From: Micromonosporaceae bacterium
GTDB lineage: Bacteria; Actinomycetota; Actinomycetes; Mycobacteriales; Micromonosporaceae
Length of the DNA stretch: 39,290 nt
Assembly: GCA_009377645.1 (NCBI GenBank)
Contig: WHTQ01000037.1
Coordinates: 1 to 39,290, forward strand
Direction: 5' to 3'
Made by a program: the position numbers and the translations under genes. Positions 31,787-39,290 of this stretch are shown in pieces. Numbering within the stretch: the first letter of the stretch is position 1; the number at the start of each line of letters is the position of its first letter. The notes below the pieces were generated by a model that worked only from the letters and a program-made list of their open reading frames with translations, was not told the origin of the DNA and ran no database searches.

Positions 31787-31900
31787 CCAGCCTGCTGAAC
31801 CTAGCCGGAGGAGAGGAATCTCCTTCCGCTGGGTGAGCCGCCAGTGGTTGCCGAACAGGTCCCGAAAGGCCGCGTCGATGCCGTAGAACCGTTGCGGAAC
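31778..31900 (-). pseudogene. C-terminal remnant of a VOC/glyoxalase-like protein
   Basis: The minus strand reads RFYGIDAAFRDLFGNHWRLT, then QRKEIPLL, resembling the last strand of VOC (PhnB/bleomycin-resistance-like) proteins with their D-x-F-G-N-x-W motif. Nothing upstream continues the fold; the sequence instead passes into a 12-bp inverted repeat. It overlaps the vapC stop by a few bases on the opposite strand. Confidence 0.5.
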
Positions 31901-31914
31901 CGCCCGCCCATCCC

Positions 31915-31976
31915 GTTGATCATGGAGTTGCGGCACGACACGCCGGGCGACCTGCCGACGGAAGTCCATGATCAAC
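31915..31976. repeat. 12-bp perfect inverted repeat with 38-bp spacer
   Basis: GTTGATCATGGA (31915-31926) and TCCATGATCAAC (31965-31976). The right arm contains the yjbQ-type gene stop. The spacer has no coding potential. It lies exactly between an intact gene and the VOC remnant. Possible readings are a terminator with a large loop, a recombination scar or an operator. Confidence 0.7.
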
Positions 31977-32379
31977 TGGAAGGGAGGAAGGAGAACCGGA
32001 CCTGCCGGGTCGGGTTGTCCCGGTTCGGGTCGACCAGACAGATCGACTGCCAGGTGCCGAGCATGATCTGCCCCTGTAGCACCGGCACGCTCGCGTACGG
32101 GGCGACCACCGCCGGCAGGACGTGATCGCGACCGTGCCCGGTCGAGCCGTGCCGGTGCCGCCACCGGTCGTCGGCCGGCAGCAGCTCGTCGACCGCCCGC
32201 AGCAGGTCCGCCTCGGTGCCGGAGCCGGTCTCGATGATGGCCACCCCGGCGGTGGCGTGCGGCACGAAGATGTGCAGCAGCCCGTCGCCCTCGCCGGCCA
32301 CGAACGCCTGGGCCTGCGCGGTGAGGTCCCGAACCGCCGGCCGGGTGCCGGTCTCGACCGTGATCATTTCGGTACGCAT
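31972..32379 (-). CDS. YjbQ family (UPF0047) protein
   Basis: A 135-residue beta-barrel protein of the YjbQ/UPF0047 family. Marks: VRDLTAQAQAFVAGEGDGLLHIFV, PHATAGVAIIETGSGTEADLL, WRHRHGSTGHGRDHVLPAVVAP, GQIMLGTWQSICLVD and QVRFSFL. Some members show weak thiamine-phosphate-synthase activity; the true role is unknown. ATG 32379 fits the homologous N-terminus; a GTG six codons upstream is possible. It is divergent from aceE, 149 bp away. Confidence 0.88.
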   Translation of the reverse strand: MRTEMITVETGTRPAVRDLTAQAQAFVAGEGDGLLHIFVPHATAGVAIIETGSGTEADLLRAVDELLPADDRWRHRHGSTGHGRDHVLPAVVAPYASVPVLQGQIMLGTWQSICLVDPNRDNPTRQVRFSFLPSS

Positions 32380-32528
32380 GAGGCGAGTGTCCCCCACGCC
32401 GGCGGGTCGGGCGCCCCCTTACGCGCGGCGGGTCGGGTGACCGGGTTGACGCCCCGGGCCAGGTGACGGTCGGCGGTCGGGCAGGGCAGGATGGAAGCGG
32501 AGAACCCAGACACCGACGAGGAGCACCC

Positions 32529-35294
32529 GTGGCCACAGAACCCGCGCGCGCCACCCCCCGCCGCCCCGTGATCAGCGACGGCCTACCCAGCCAGCTGCCC
32601 GACATCGACCCGGAGGAGACCGCCGAGTGGGTCGAGTCGCTGGACGGCGTGGTCGACACCGGCGGACCCAAACGTGCCCGGTACGTCATGCTCCGGCTGC
32701 TGGAGCGGGCCCGGGAGCGGCAGGTCGGGGTGCCGCCGCTTACCACCACCGACTACCTGAACACGATCCCGCCGGAGCGGGAGCCGTGGTTCCCGGGCGA
32801 CGAGCACACCGAGCGCCGGATCCGCGCGTACATCCGGTGGAACGCGGCGATGCTGGTGCACCGGGCACAGCGGCCGGAGATCGGCGTGGGCGGCCACATC
32901 TCCACGTACGCGTCGGCGGCCTCGCTCTACGAGGTCGGGTTCAACCACTTCTTCCGGGCCAAGGGCCATCCCGGGGGCGGGGACCAGATCTTCTTCCAGG
33001 GGCACGCGTCGCCCGGCATCTACGCCCGGGCGTTCCTGGAGGGGCGGCTGACCGCCCGGCAGCTGGACGGGTTCCGGCAGGAACTCTCGCACGCCGGCGG
33101 TGGGCTCCCCTCCTACCCCCACCCGCGGCTGATGCCGGGGTTCTGGGAGTTCCCGACGGTCTCGATGGGGCTGGGCGGGCTGAACGCGATCTACCAGGCC
33201 CGGTTCAACCGGTACCTGCAGCACCGCGGCGTCAAGGACACCTCCGCGCAGCACGTGTGGGCGTTCCTCGGGGACGGGGAGATGGACGAGCCGGAGGCGA
33301 TCGGGGCGATCGGGCTGGCCGCCCGGGAGGAGCTGGACAACCTGACCTTCGTGGTCAACTGCAACCTGCAGCGGCTGGACGGCCCGGTGCGCGGCAACGG
33401 CAAGATCATCCAGGAGCTGGAGGCGTTCTTCCGGGGCGCCGGGTGGAACGTGGTCAAGGTGGTGTGGGGCCGGGAGTGGGACCCACTGCTGGCCGCCGAC
33501 ACCGACGGCGCGCTGGTCAACCTGATGAACTCCACACCGGACGGTGACTACCAGACCTACAAGGCCGAGTCCGGCGCGTACGTGCGGGAGCACTTCTTCG
33601 GCCGCGACCCGCGCACCCGCAAGATGGTCGAGCACATGACCGACGACGAGATCTGGGGGCTGAAGCGGGGCGGGCACGACTACCACAAGCTGTACGCGGC
33701 CTACCAGGCGGCGATGAACCACACCGGACAGCCGACCGTGATCCTGGCCAAGACCATCAAGGGCTGGACGCTCGGCTCGCAGTTCGAGGGGCGCAACGCC
33801 ACCCACCAGATGAAGAAGCTGACCCTGGACGACCTGAAGGCCTTCCGGGACCGGCTCTACCTTGACATCCCGGACTCGGCACTGGAGGAGAACCCGTACC
33901 TGCCCCCCTACTACCGGCTGGACGAGAGCTCCGACGAGCTGGCCTACCTGAAGGAGCGGCGGCAGGCGCTGGGCGGGTTCGTGCCGGAGCGCCGGACCAC
34001 CACGATCCCGCTGGCGCTGCCCGGCTCGGACGCCTACGCGGACCTCAAGCGCGGCTCCGGCAAGCAGCCGGTGGCCACCACCATGGCGTTCGTACGGCTG
34101 CTCAAGGACCTGATGAAGGACAAGCAGACCGGGCACCGGTGGGTGCCGATCATCCCGGACGAGGCGCGCACGTTCGGGATGGACTCGCTGTTCCCGACCG
34201 CGAAGATCTACTCGCCGCACGGGCAGAACTACACCCCGGTCGATCGGGAGCTGTTTCTGTCCTACAAGGAGGCCATCGCCGGGCAGATCCTGCACGAGGG
34301 GATCACCGAGGCCGGCTCGGTCGCCTCGTTCACCGCCGCCGGCACCGCGTACGCCACCCACGGCGAGCCGATGATCCCGATGTACATCTTCTACTCGATG
34401 TTCGGGTTCCAGCGCACCGCCGACGGGCTGTGGGCGGCCGCCGACCAGATGACGCGTGGGTTCCTGCTCGGCGCCACCGCCGGGCGCACCACCCTGAACG
34501 GGGAGGGGCTACAGCACGAGGACGGGCAGTCGCACCTGATCGCGGCCACCAACCCGGCAGTGGTCGCGTACGACCCGGCGTTCGCCTTCGAGATCGCGTA
34601 CATCATGGAGGATGGGCTGCGCCGGATGTACGGGGAGCAGCCGGAGAACGTGTTCTACTACCTGACCGTCTACAACGAACCGGTAGTGCAGCCGCCGGAG
34701 CCGGAGGGTCTGGACACCGAAGGGCTGGTACGCGGGCTCTACCGTTACCAGCCGGGTGAGGGGGACGGTCCGCGGGCGCAGCTGCTCGCCTCCGGCACCT
34801 CGATGCAGTGGGCGCTGCGGGCGCAGCAGCTGCTGGCGCAGGACTGGCAGGTGAACGCCGACGTGTGGTCGGCCACCTCCTGGACCGAGCTGCGCCGGGA
34901 CGGGGTGGAGTGCGAGGAGCACAACCTGCTGCACCCGGACGCCGAGCCGCGCACCCCGTTCGTCACCCGGGCGCTGGCGGAGGCGGCCGGCCCGGTGGTG
35001 GCGGTGTCGGACTTCATGCAGGCGGTGCCGGACCTGATCTCTAGGTGGATACCTCACCGTGGCGTGCCGGGCGACTGGACCGCGCTGGGCACCGACGGGT
35101 TCGGGATGTCCGACACCCGGGCCGCCCTGCGCCGCCACTTCCACGTGGACGCGGAGTCGATCGTGGTGGCCACGCTGCGGCAGCTGGCGCGGCGGGGTGA
35201 GGTCCCGGCCGCGGTGGCCGCCGAGGCGGCGCAGAAGTACGCGATCGGCGAGGTCACCGCCGCCCCGTCCGGCGAGGCCGGCGGCCTCACCTGA
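32529..35294 (+). CDS. aceE: Pyruvate dehydrogenase E1 component, homodimeric
   Basis: A 921-residue ThDP enzyme that decarboxylates pyruvate and passes the acetyl group to the E2 lipoyl domain. The ThDP/Mg motif begins [12 protein letters not shown] at residue 248 and ends about 30 residues later at VVNCN. Other marks: [59 protein letters not shown]-type segment ([20 protein letters not shown]), [12 protein letters not shown] and the C-terminal [17 protein letters not shown]. Length is in the usual range (880-930). GTG start with GAGGAG. No E2 or E3 gene is near, as normal in actinobacteria. The expected neighbour DUF3052 is displaced. Confidence 0.97.
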   Translation: MATEPARATPRRPVISDGLPSQLPDIDPEETAEWVESLDGVVDTGGPKRARYVMLRLLERARERQVGVPPLTTTDYLNTIPPEREPWFPGDEHTERRIRAYIRWNAAMLVHRAQRPEIGVGGHISTYASAASLYEVGFNHFFRAKGHPGGGDQIFFQGHASPGIYARAFLEGRLTARQLDGFRQELSHAGGGLPSYPHPRLMPGFWEFPTVSMGLGGLNAIYQARFNRYLQHRGVKDTSAQHVWAFLGDGEMDEPEAIGAIGLAAREELDNLTFVVNCNLQRLDGPVRGNGKIIQELEAFFRGAGWNVVKVVWGREWDPLLAADTDGALVNLMNSTPDGDYQTYKAESGAYVREHFFGRDPRTRKMVEHMTDDEIWGLKRGGHDYHKLYAAYQAAMNHTGQPTVILAKTIKGWTLGSQFEGRNATHQMKKLTLDDLKAFRDRLYLDIPDSALEENPYLPPYYRLDESSDELAYLKERRQALGGFVPERRTTTIPLALPGSDAYADLKRGSGKQPVATTMAFVRLLKDLMKDKQTGHRWVPIIPDEARTFGMDSLFPTAKIYSPHGQNYTPVDRELFLSYKEAIAGQILHEGITEAGSVASFTAAGTAYATHGEPMIPMYIFYSMFGFQRTADGLWAAADQMTRGFLLGATAGRTTLNGEGLQHEDGQSHLIAATNPAVVAYDPAFAFEIAYIMEDGLRRMYGEQPENVFYYLTVYNEPVVQPPEPEGLDTEGLVRGLYRYQPGEGDGPRAQLLASGTSMQWALRAQQLLAQDWQVNADVWSATSWTELRRDGVECEEHNLLHPDAEPRTPFVTRALAEAAGPVVAVSDFMQAVPDLISRWIPHRGVPGDWTALGTDGFGMSDTRAALRRHFHVDAESIVVATLRQLARRGEVPAAVAAEAAQKYAIGEVTAAPSGEAGGLT

Positions 35295-35303
35295 GACCGC
35301 CGG
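35278..35303 (+). terminator. Hairpin at the aceE stop codon
   Basis: CCGGCGG (35278-35284) pairs with CCGCCGG (35297-35303), with CTC/GAG extending the stem inward. The stop TGA lies in the hairpin. No T-tract. Confidence 0.4.
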
Positions 35304-35607
35304 CCCGCGCCACGACCCGAGAGGCGAGACCTACCCTACAAAGATCAAAGTGTCCGATTGGCATGCCTCAACAAGTAGTGGATTCGGGATTCGCAGGGCG
35401 CTCTGCTGCGGAGGTCCGGACGCACCTGCCGGCGGTTACCCACCCGGCCCGGCCAGTCGGCAGTCGGTAACGGCGCCAACACATCCGGTGCGCAGTCATC
35501 CACATTAGAAGACCCTTAGGAGGACCTTTAAAAGACCTTGGGGTACTACAAGAAGCGCGGGCGCCGGAGTACTCTCCCCGAGACGGATGAGCGGGGGAGG
35601 TACTGCT
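35295..35607 (+). promoter_or_regulatory. Upstream region of the M23 peptidase gene with phased GACCTT repeats
   Basis: 313 bp without a gene. Two stretches are clearly AT-richer than the genome: 35338-35395 and 35500-35540. In the second, GACCCTT (35511), GACCTT (35523) and GACCTT (35534) recur every 11-12 bp, one helical turn, as for response-regulator direct repeats. GTAAC half-sites occur at 35467 and, inverted, near 35436. I saw no ydaO-type riboswitch signature. The RBS GGGGGAGG is at 35592-35600. Confidence 0.4.
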
Positions 35608-36828
35608 GTGAGACGCCGTCGCGGTCTGGTAGCGACCGTCGTAGTAGCGACTGGCCTACTGCTGGTGACGATGCCACCGAGCGTCTCGGCGGCCGCGGGG
35701 CTCCAGGAGGACCTGGAGCAGGCCGAGGAGGATGCCGCCGAAGCGCTGGAGCACGCCACCGAGGCGGAGCGGAAGGCGGCCGAACAGTACGCCGAGGCGA
35801 CCGAGGCGCTGCCGGCGGCGAAGGCCCGGCTGAAGGAGGCCCGGGCGTTGGTCGACGACGCCGGGGCGGCCGTGGAGTCGGCCGCGCAGGAGGAGGAGTC
35901 CGCCACCGAGGAGCTGGATCGCGTCACGCTGCGTCACGACCGGTTGCAGGTCGAGGTCGAGCGCGCCGCCGACCGGGTGGACACTATCGCGTCGGCCGCG
36001 TACAAGGGCAGTGGCATGTACAGCGCCGCCGCCGTGCTGTCCGCGAACGGTCCGCAGGACGCGATCAACCGGCTCGGGCTGATCGGGCGGGTGGCGGTCA
36101 GCGAGCGGGACGCGATGGAGGAGCTGGCGGCCGCCCAGGCCGACGCCGGTGTGGCCCGCGACCAGGCCGACGACGCCCGGCAGCGGGCCGAGGACGCCCG
36201 GCTGGCCGCCCAGGCGGCGCTGGACGACGCCCGCACCGCCGAGGAGGACGCCGAGCAGGCCGCCGACGAGGTGGCGGCGCTGATCGACGCCCGGGCGGAG
36301 GCGCTCGCGGTGGCGGAGCGGGAGCGCGAGAAGGCCGAGCAGGAGCTGGCGCAGATCGAGCAGGACCTGCGCGAGTGGGAGGAGGCCAACCGGGACACCG
36401 CGCCGGTGCTGGAGTCCGGCGAGCTGCTGATGCCGGTGCAGGGCGAGAAGACCAGCGACTACGGGATGCGGACCGACCCGATCACCGGCGAGCAGCGGCT
36501 GCACTCCGGAGTCGACTTCGCCGCCCCCGGCGGCACCCCGATCACCGCCGCGGCCGCCGGGACGGTCATCAACGCCGGGTGGAACGACGGCGGCTACGGC
36601 AACTTCACCTGCGTGAGCCACGGCACGTACGAGGGCCAGGGGCTGTCCACCTGCTACGCGCACCAGTCGGAGATCCTGGTCAGCAGCGACCAGTCGGTCC
36701 AGGCCGGCGAGCTGATCGGGCGGGTCGGCACCACCGGCAACTCCACCGGCAACCACCTGCACTTCGAGGTCCGGCTGGACGGCTCCCCCACCGACCCGCT
36801 GCCCTGGCTGCCAGACTGTCTGTGTTGA
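35608..36828 (+). CDS. Secreted M23 (LytM) endopeptidase with coiled coil
   Basis: A 406-residue secreted protein. Signal peptide (1-28: RRRR, LVATVVVATGLLLV, VSA). Residues about 30-258 are an Ala/Glu-rich coiled coil, interrupted near AAYKGSGMYSAAAVLSANGP, as in EnvC/RipA-type regulators. Residues about 270-400 are the M23 domain with zinc ligands in LHSGVDFAAPGG (His, Asp) and NHLHFEVRLDG, and the DYGMRTDPITG loop. It probably cleaves peptidoglycan crosslinks during division. GTG 35608 is chosen from the strong GGGGGAGG; an ATG 21 bp earlier overlaps that RBS. Two extra cysteines (C-V-S-H, ST-CYAH) may form a disulfide. Confidence 0.9.
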   Translation: MRRRRGLVATVVVATGLLLVTMPPSVSAAAGLQEDLEQAEEDAAEALEHATEAERKAAEQYAEATEALPAAKARLKEARALVDDAGAAVESAAQEEESATEELDRVTLRHDRLQVEVERAADRVDTIASAAYKGSGMYSAAAVLSANGPQDAINRLGLIGRVAVSERDAMEELAAAQADAGVARDQADDARQRAEDARLAAQAALDDARTAEEDAEQAADEVAALIDARAEALAVAEREREKAEQELAQIEQDLREWEEANRDTAPVLESGELLMPVQGEKTSDYGMRTDPITGEQRLHSGVDFAAPGGTPITAAAAGTVINAGWNDGGYGNFTCVSHGTYEGQGLSTCYAHQSEILVSSDQSVQAGELIGRVGTTGNSTGNHLHFEVRLDGSPTDPLPWLPDCLC

Positions 36829-36852
36829 CCCCGAGGCTCACAGGGGGTGAGG

Positions 36853-37563
36853 GTGCGGATCGGGCTGTTCGTCACCTGCGTGAACGACCTGCTGTTCCCG
36901 GACACCGGGCGGGCGGTCGTCACCATCCTGGAGCGGCTCGGCCACACCGTGGAGTTCCCGGCCGACCAGACCTGCTGCGGCCAGCTGCACGCCAACTCCG
37001 GCTACCGCGCCGAGGCGCTGCCGCTGGCCCGCGGCCTCGCCCGGGCGTTCGCCGGGTACCAGGCGGTGGTGGCGCCGTCCGGCTCGTGCGTGGCGATGGT
37101 GCGGGACGGGTATCCGCGGCTGGTGCCGGACGACCCGGCGGTCGCCGAGCTGGCGGCTCGCACGTACGAGCTGTCCGAGCTGCTGGTCGACGTACTCGGA
37201 GTGACCGACCTCGACGCGGCCTTCCCGCACCGGGTGACCTACCATCCGACCTGCCACGGGCTGCGGACGCTGCGGCTGGGTGACAAGCCGCACCGGCTGC
37301 TGTCGGCGGTGCGCGGGATCGAGCTGGTGGACCTGCCCGGCGCCGAGGAGTGCTGCGGGTTCGGGGGGACGTTCGCGGTCAAGAACGCCGCGGTGTCGGC
37401 GGCGATCCTGGCCGACAAGTGCGCCGCCGCGGCCGGCACCGGCGCCGCGTACCTGGCCGCGGCCGACAGCTCCTGCCTGGCGCACATCGGCGGCGGGCTG
37501 ACCCGCCGCCGGGCCGGGGTCCGGGCGATCCACTACGCCGAGATCCTGGCGGCGACCGAATGA
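36853..37563 (+). CDS. lutA: Lactate utilization protein A (Fe-S oxidoreductase)
   Basis: A 236-residue CCG-domain protein, subunit of the LutABC L-lactate oxidase complex (lactate to pyruvate). Two CCG units: QTCCGQLHANSGYR with APSGSCVAM, and TYHPTCHGLR with EECCGFGGTFAVKN and DSSCLAHIGGG. The cysteines bind the iron-sulfur cluster. GTG start at 36853 preceded by AGGGGGTGAGG; a GTG six bases earlier is possible. It ends in GAATGA, overlapping the lutB ATG. Confidence 0.92.
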   Translation: MRIGLFVTCVNDLLFPDTGRAVVTILERLGHTVEFPADQTCCGQLHANSGYRAEALPLARGLARAFAGYQAVVAPSGSCVAMVRDGYPRLVPDDPAVAELAARTYELSELLVDVLGVTDLDAAFPHRVTYHPTCHGLRTLRLGDKPHRLLSAVRGIELVDLPGAEECCGFGGTFAVKNAAVSAAILADKCAAAAGTGAAYLAAADSSCLAHIGGGLTRRRAGVRAIHYAEILAATE

Positions 37564-39023
37564 CCTACGGGACTGGGCAGATCAGCGCCGCCGAACCGTT
37601 CCCGGCCGCGGCCGGGGCCGCCCTGGCCGACCGGCAGCTGCGCGCCAACCTGCACCGGGCCACCCACACGATCGGCGCGAAGCGGGCCGGGGTGGTCGCC
37701 GAGCTGCCCGACTGGGAGCAGCTGCGAGCGGCCGGCGCCGCCATCAAGGCCGGTGTGCTGGCCCGGCTGCCGGAGCTGCTGGTCGAGCTCGAGGCGGCCG
37801 CGACCGCCGCCGGGGCGAGCGTGCACTGGGCCCGGGACGCCGCCGAGGCGGGCCGGATCGTCGCCGACCTGGCCCGGGCCGGCGGGGCCGGCGGGGATGC
37901 CCCGGTGGTCAAGGTGAAGTCGATGGCCACCCAGGAGATCGGGTTGAACGACACCCTGGCCGCCGCCGGTGTGACCGCGGTCGAGACCGACCTGGCGGAG
38001 CTGATCGTCCAGCTGGCCGGGGACACGCCGTCGCACATCCTGGTGCCGGCGATCCACTACAACCGGCACCAGATCCGGGAGATCTTCGTACGCGAGATGG
38101 GGGACCCGCCGGCCGACCTGACCGCCGAGCCGGCGGCGCTGGCCGAGGCGGCCCGCCGGCACCTGCGGCGGCGGTTCCTGACCGCCCCGGTGGCGGTCTC
38201 CGGGGCCAACTTCGCGGTCGCCGAGACCGGCACCCTGGTGGTGGTCGAGTCCGAGGGCAACGGCCGGATGTGCCTGACCCTGCCGGAGACCCTGATCTCG
38301 GTGGTCGGGATCGAGAAGCTGGTGCCCCGCTTCGCCGACCTGGAGGTGTTCCTGCAGCTGCTGCCGCGCTCGTCGACCGGGGAGCGGATGAACCCGTACA
38401 CGTCGATGTGGACCGGAGTGACACCGGGCGACGGACCGCGGCAGGTCCACATCGTCCTGCTCGACAACGGCCGCACCGCCACCCTGGCCGACCCGGTCGG
38501 TCGGCAGGCACTGCACTGCATCCGGTGCTCGGCCTGCCTGAACGTGTGCCCGGTCTACCGGCGGGTGGGCGGCCACGCGTACGGCTCGGTCTACCCTGGA
38601 CCGATCGGGGCGATCCTGTCCCCGCAGATGACCGGGCCGGGCTCGGTGGCCAACCGCACCCTGCCGTACGCGTCGACGCTGTGCGGCGCCTGCTACGACG
38701 TCTGCCCAGTGAAGATCAACATTCCGGAGGTGCTGGTGCACCTGCGGCAGACCGGGGTGGATGCCGCCCGCGGCCGGCCCTCGGTGCAGCGGACGGGGCT
38801 GCGCGGGCTGGCCTGGCTGATGCGCGGCCGCCGCCGGTACGCGGTCGCGCTGCGGGCCGCCGGGCTCGGGGCCGGGCCGCTGCGGCTGCTCGCGCGGCGG
38901 CGCGGCCGGAGCGCCGCCCGGCGGCTGCCGTGGCCGCTGTCGGCGTGGACCCGGGACCGGGACGCGCCGCTGCCTCCGGGCCAGACGTTCCGGGACTGGT
39001 GGGCTCGTGACCGTCCGGGATGA
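37560..39023 (+). CDS. lutB: Lactate utilization protein B (Fe-S/LUD domain)
   Basis: A 487-residue LutB-type protein: N-terminal LUD domain (VVKVKSMATQEIGLNDTL, SGANFAVAETGTLVVVESEGN, ISVVGIEKLVPR), two ferredoxin-like cluster motifs CIRCSACLNVCPVYRR and LCGACYDVCPVKINIPEVL, and a C-terminal helical segment. Translationally coupled to lutA (ATGA) and overlapping lutC by 17 bp. Confidence 0.93.
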   Translation: MTYGTGQISAAEPFPAAAGAALADRQLRANLHRATHTIGAKRAGVVAELPDWEQLRAAGAAIKAGVLARLPELLVELEAAATAAGASVHWARDAAEAGRIVADLARAGGAGGDAPVVKVKSMATQEIGLNDTLAAAGVTAVETDLAELIVQLAGDTPSHILVPAIHYNRHQIREIFVREMGDPPADLTAEPAALAEAARRHLRRRFLTAPVAVSGANFAVAETGTLVVVESEGNGRMCLTLPETLISVVGIEKLVPRFADLEVFLQLLPRSSTGERMNPYTSMWTGVTPGDGPRQVHIVLLDNGRTATLADPVGRQALHCIRCSACLNVCPVYRRVGGHAYGSVYPGPIGAILSPQMTGPGSVANRTLPYASTLCGACYDVCPVKINIPEVLVHLRQTGVDAARGRPSVQRTGLRGLAWLMRGRRRYAVALRAAGLGAGPLRLLARRRGRSAARRLPWPLSAWTRDRDAPLPPGQTFRDWWARDRPG

Positions 39024-39290
39024 GATCCTGGCCCGGGTCCGGGCCGCCCTGGCCGACAGGCCACCCCCGCCGCCGGTGCCGCCCCCGTCGGCGGCCGGTA
39101 CGCAGGAGCGGGCCGAGCTGGTCGCGCTGCTGTCCGACCGGCTGGTCGACTACCGGGCTAGCGTGTCCCGGGTCGGCCCGGATCGGCTGGCGGGCACGGT
39201 CGCCGGGTTGCTCGGTGAGGCGGCCGTGGTCGTGGTGCCGGCGGACGCGCCGCCGGACTGGTTGACCGGCCACCACGGTGCGATCCGGCC
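39007..39290 (+). CDS. lutC: Lactate utilization protein C (3' end outside window)
   Basis: A 94-residue N-terminus of a LUD-domain LutC/YkgG protein: VRDEILARVRAALADRPPPPP, DRLVDYRASVSRV, VVVVPADAPPDWL. GTG start inside the end of lutB. The frame is open at the window edge. Third subunit of the lactate oxidation complex. Confidence 0.85.
   Translation, partial: MTVRDEILARVRAALADRPPPPPVPPPSAAGTQERAELVALLSDRLVDYRASVSRVGPDRLAGTVAGLLGEAAVVVVPADAPPDWLTGHHGAIR

Noticed and set aside
32583-34361. Minus-strand open frame of 592 codons inside aceE
   Set aside because: Antisense shadow of a highly conserved gene; no motif and no RBS.
35295-35607. c-di-AMP (ydaO) riboswitch before the M23 peptidase gene
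   Set aside because: Such riboswitches precede cell-wall hydrolases in actinobacteria, but none of the conserved core words is recognizable here.

Overview
This is a GC-rich window (roughly 70% or more by eye) with GTG and TTG starts, many 4-bp start/stop overlaps, and several genes that follow a TANNNT box with no Shine-Dalgarno sequence. It reads as chromosome of an actinobacterium, plausibly of the Micromonosporaceae/Streptomyces type. Two blocks recall, from memory, the M. tuberculosis Rv2228c-Rv2230c and Rv2239c-Rv2241 (aceE) neighbourhood.

Layout. (1) 1-2.3 kb: a truncated aquaporin, the RNase P RNA rnpB, a TauE/SafE permease and a small conserved protein. (2) 2.4-5.1 kb: a membrane-anchored S8 peptidase split by a frameshift, and a pentapeptide-repeat protein. 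(3) 5.0-8.8 kb: a four-gene minus-strand operon HAD > Nif3-like > C4 zinc ribbon > RNase H/phosphatase fusion, every junction a 4-bp overlap. The HAD gene has a 21-bp repeat tail. (4) 8.9-12.8 kb: a GAPDH-like protein with an altered active site, then an XRE regulator plus flavoprotein, divergent from a small PrimPol-like protein that has lost catalytic residues. (5) 12.9-15.4 kb: a decayed resistance-type locus: a MerR regulator with an in-frame TAG, a dyad between divergent genes, an erythromycin-esterase gene frameshifted at an 11-C run, and a DUF222/HNH remnant. (6) 15.4-21.3 kb: a SHOCT membrane protein, then an SsuABC/NMT1-type ABC importer (binding lipoprotein, ATPase, two permeases) divergent from an IclR regulator and an ACMSD-like amidohydrolase: a likely uptake-and-catabolism module. 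(7) 21.3-25.5 kb: a 1,215-residue secreted subtilase with an eight-repeat propeller-like C-terminus, bounded by a 41-bp imperfect palindrome and an FtsX permease fragment. (8) 25.6-28.5 kb: a YcaQ/AlkX-type DNA glycosylase, an HSL-type esterase, tRNA-Val(UAC) and a DUF3052 protein. (9) 28.7-32.4 kb: a DHA2 MFS exporter with a divergent AraC regulator, a VapBC pair whose toxin start looks shifted, a VOC remnant next to a 12-bp inverted repeat, and YjbQ. (10) 32.5-39.3 kb: aceE, a coiled-coil M23 endopeptidase, and lutAB with the start of lutC. LutABC (lactate to pyruvate) and AceE (pyruvate to acetyl-CoA) are metabolically consecutive.

The best leads are the XRE-flavoprotein / degenerate PrimPol cluster, the GAPDH paralogue lacking the usual catalytic histidine, the MerR-esterase locus broken in both genes, and the structured palindromes at 21.3 kb and 31.9 kb. 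No prophage, intact insertion sequence, CRISPR array or biosynthetic gene cluster was seen.
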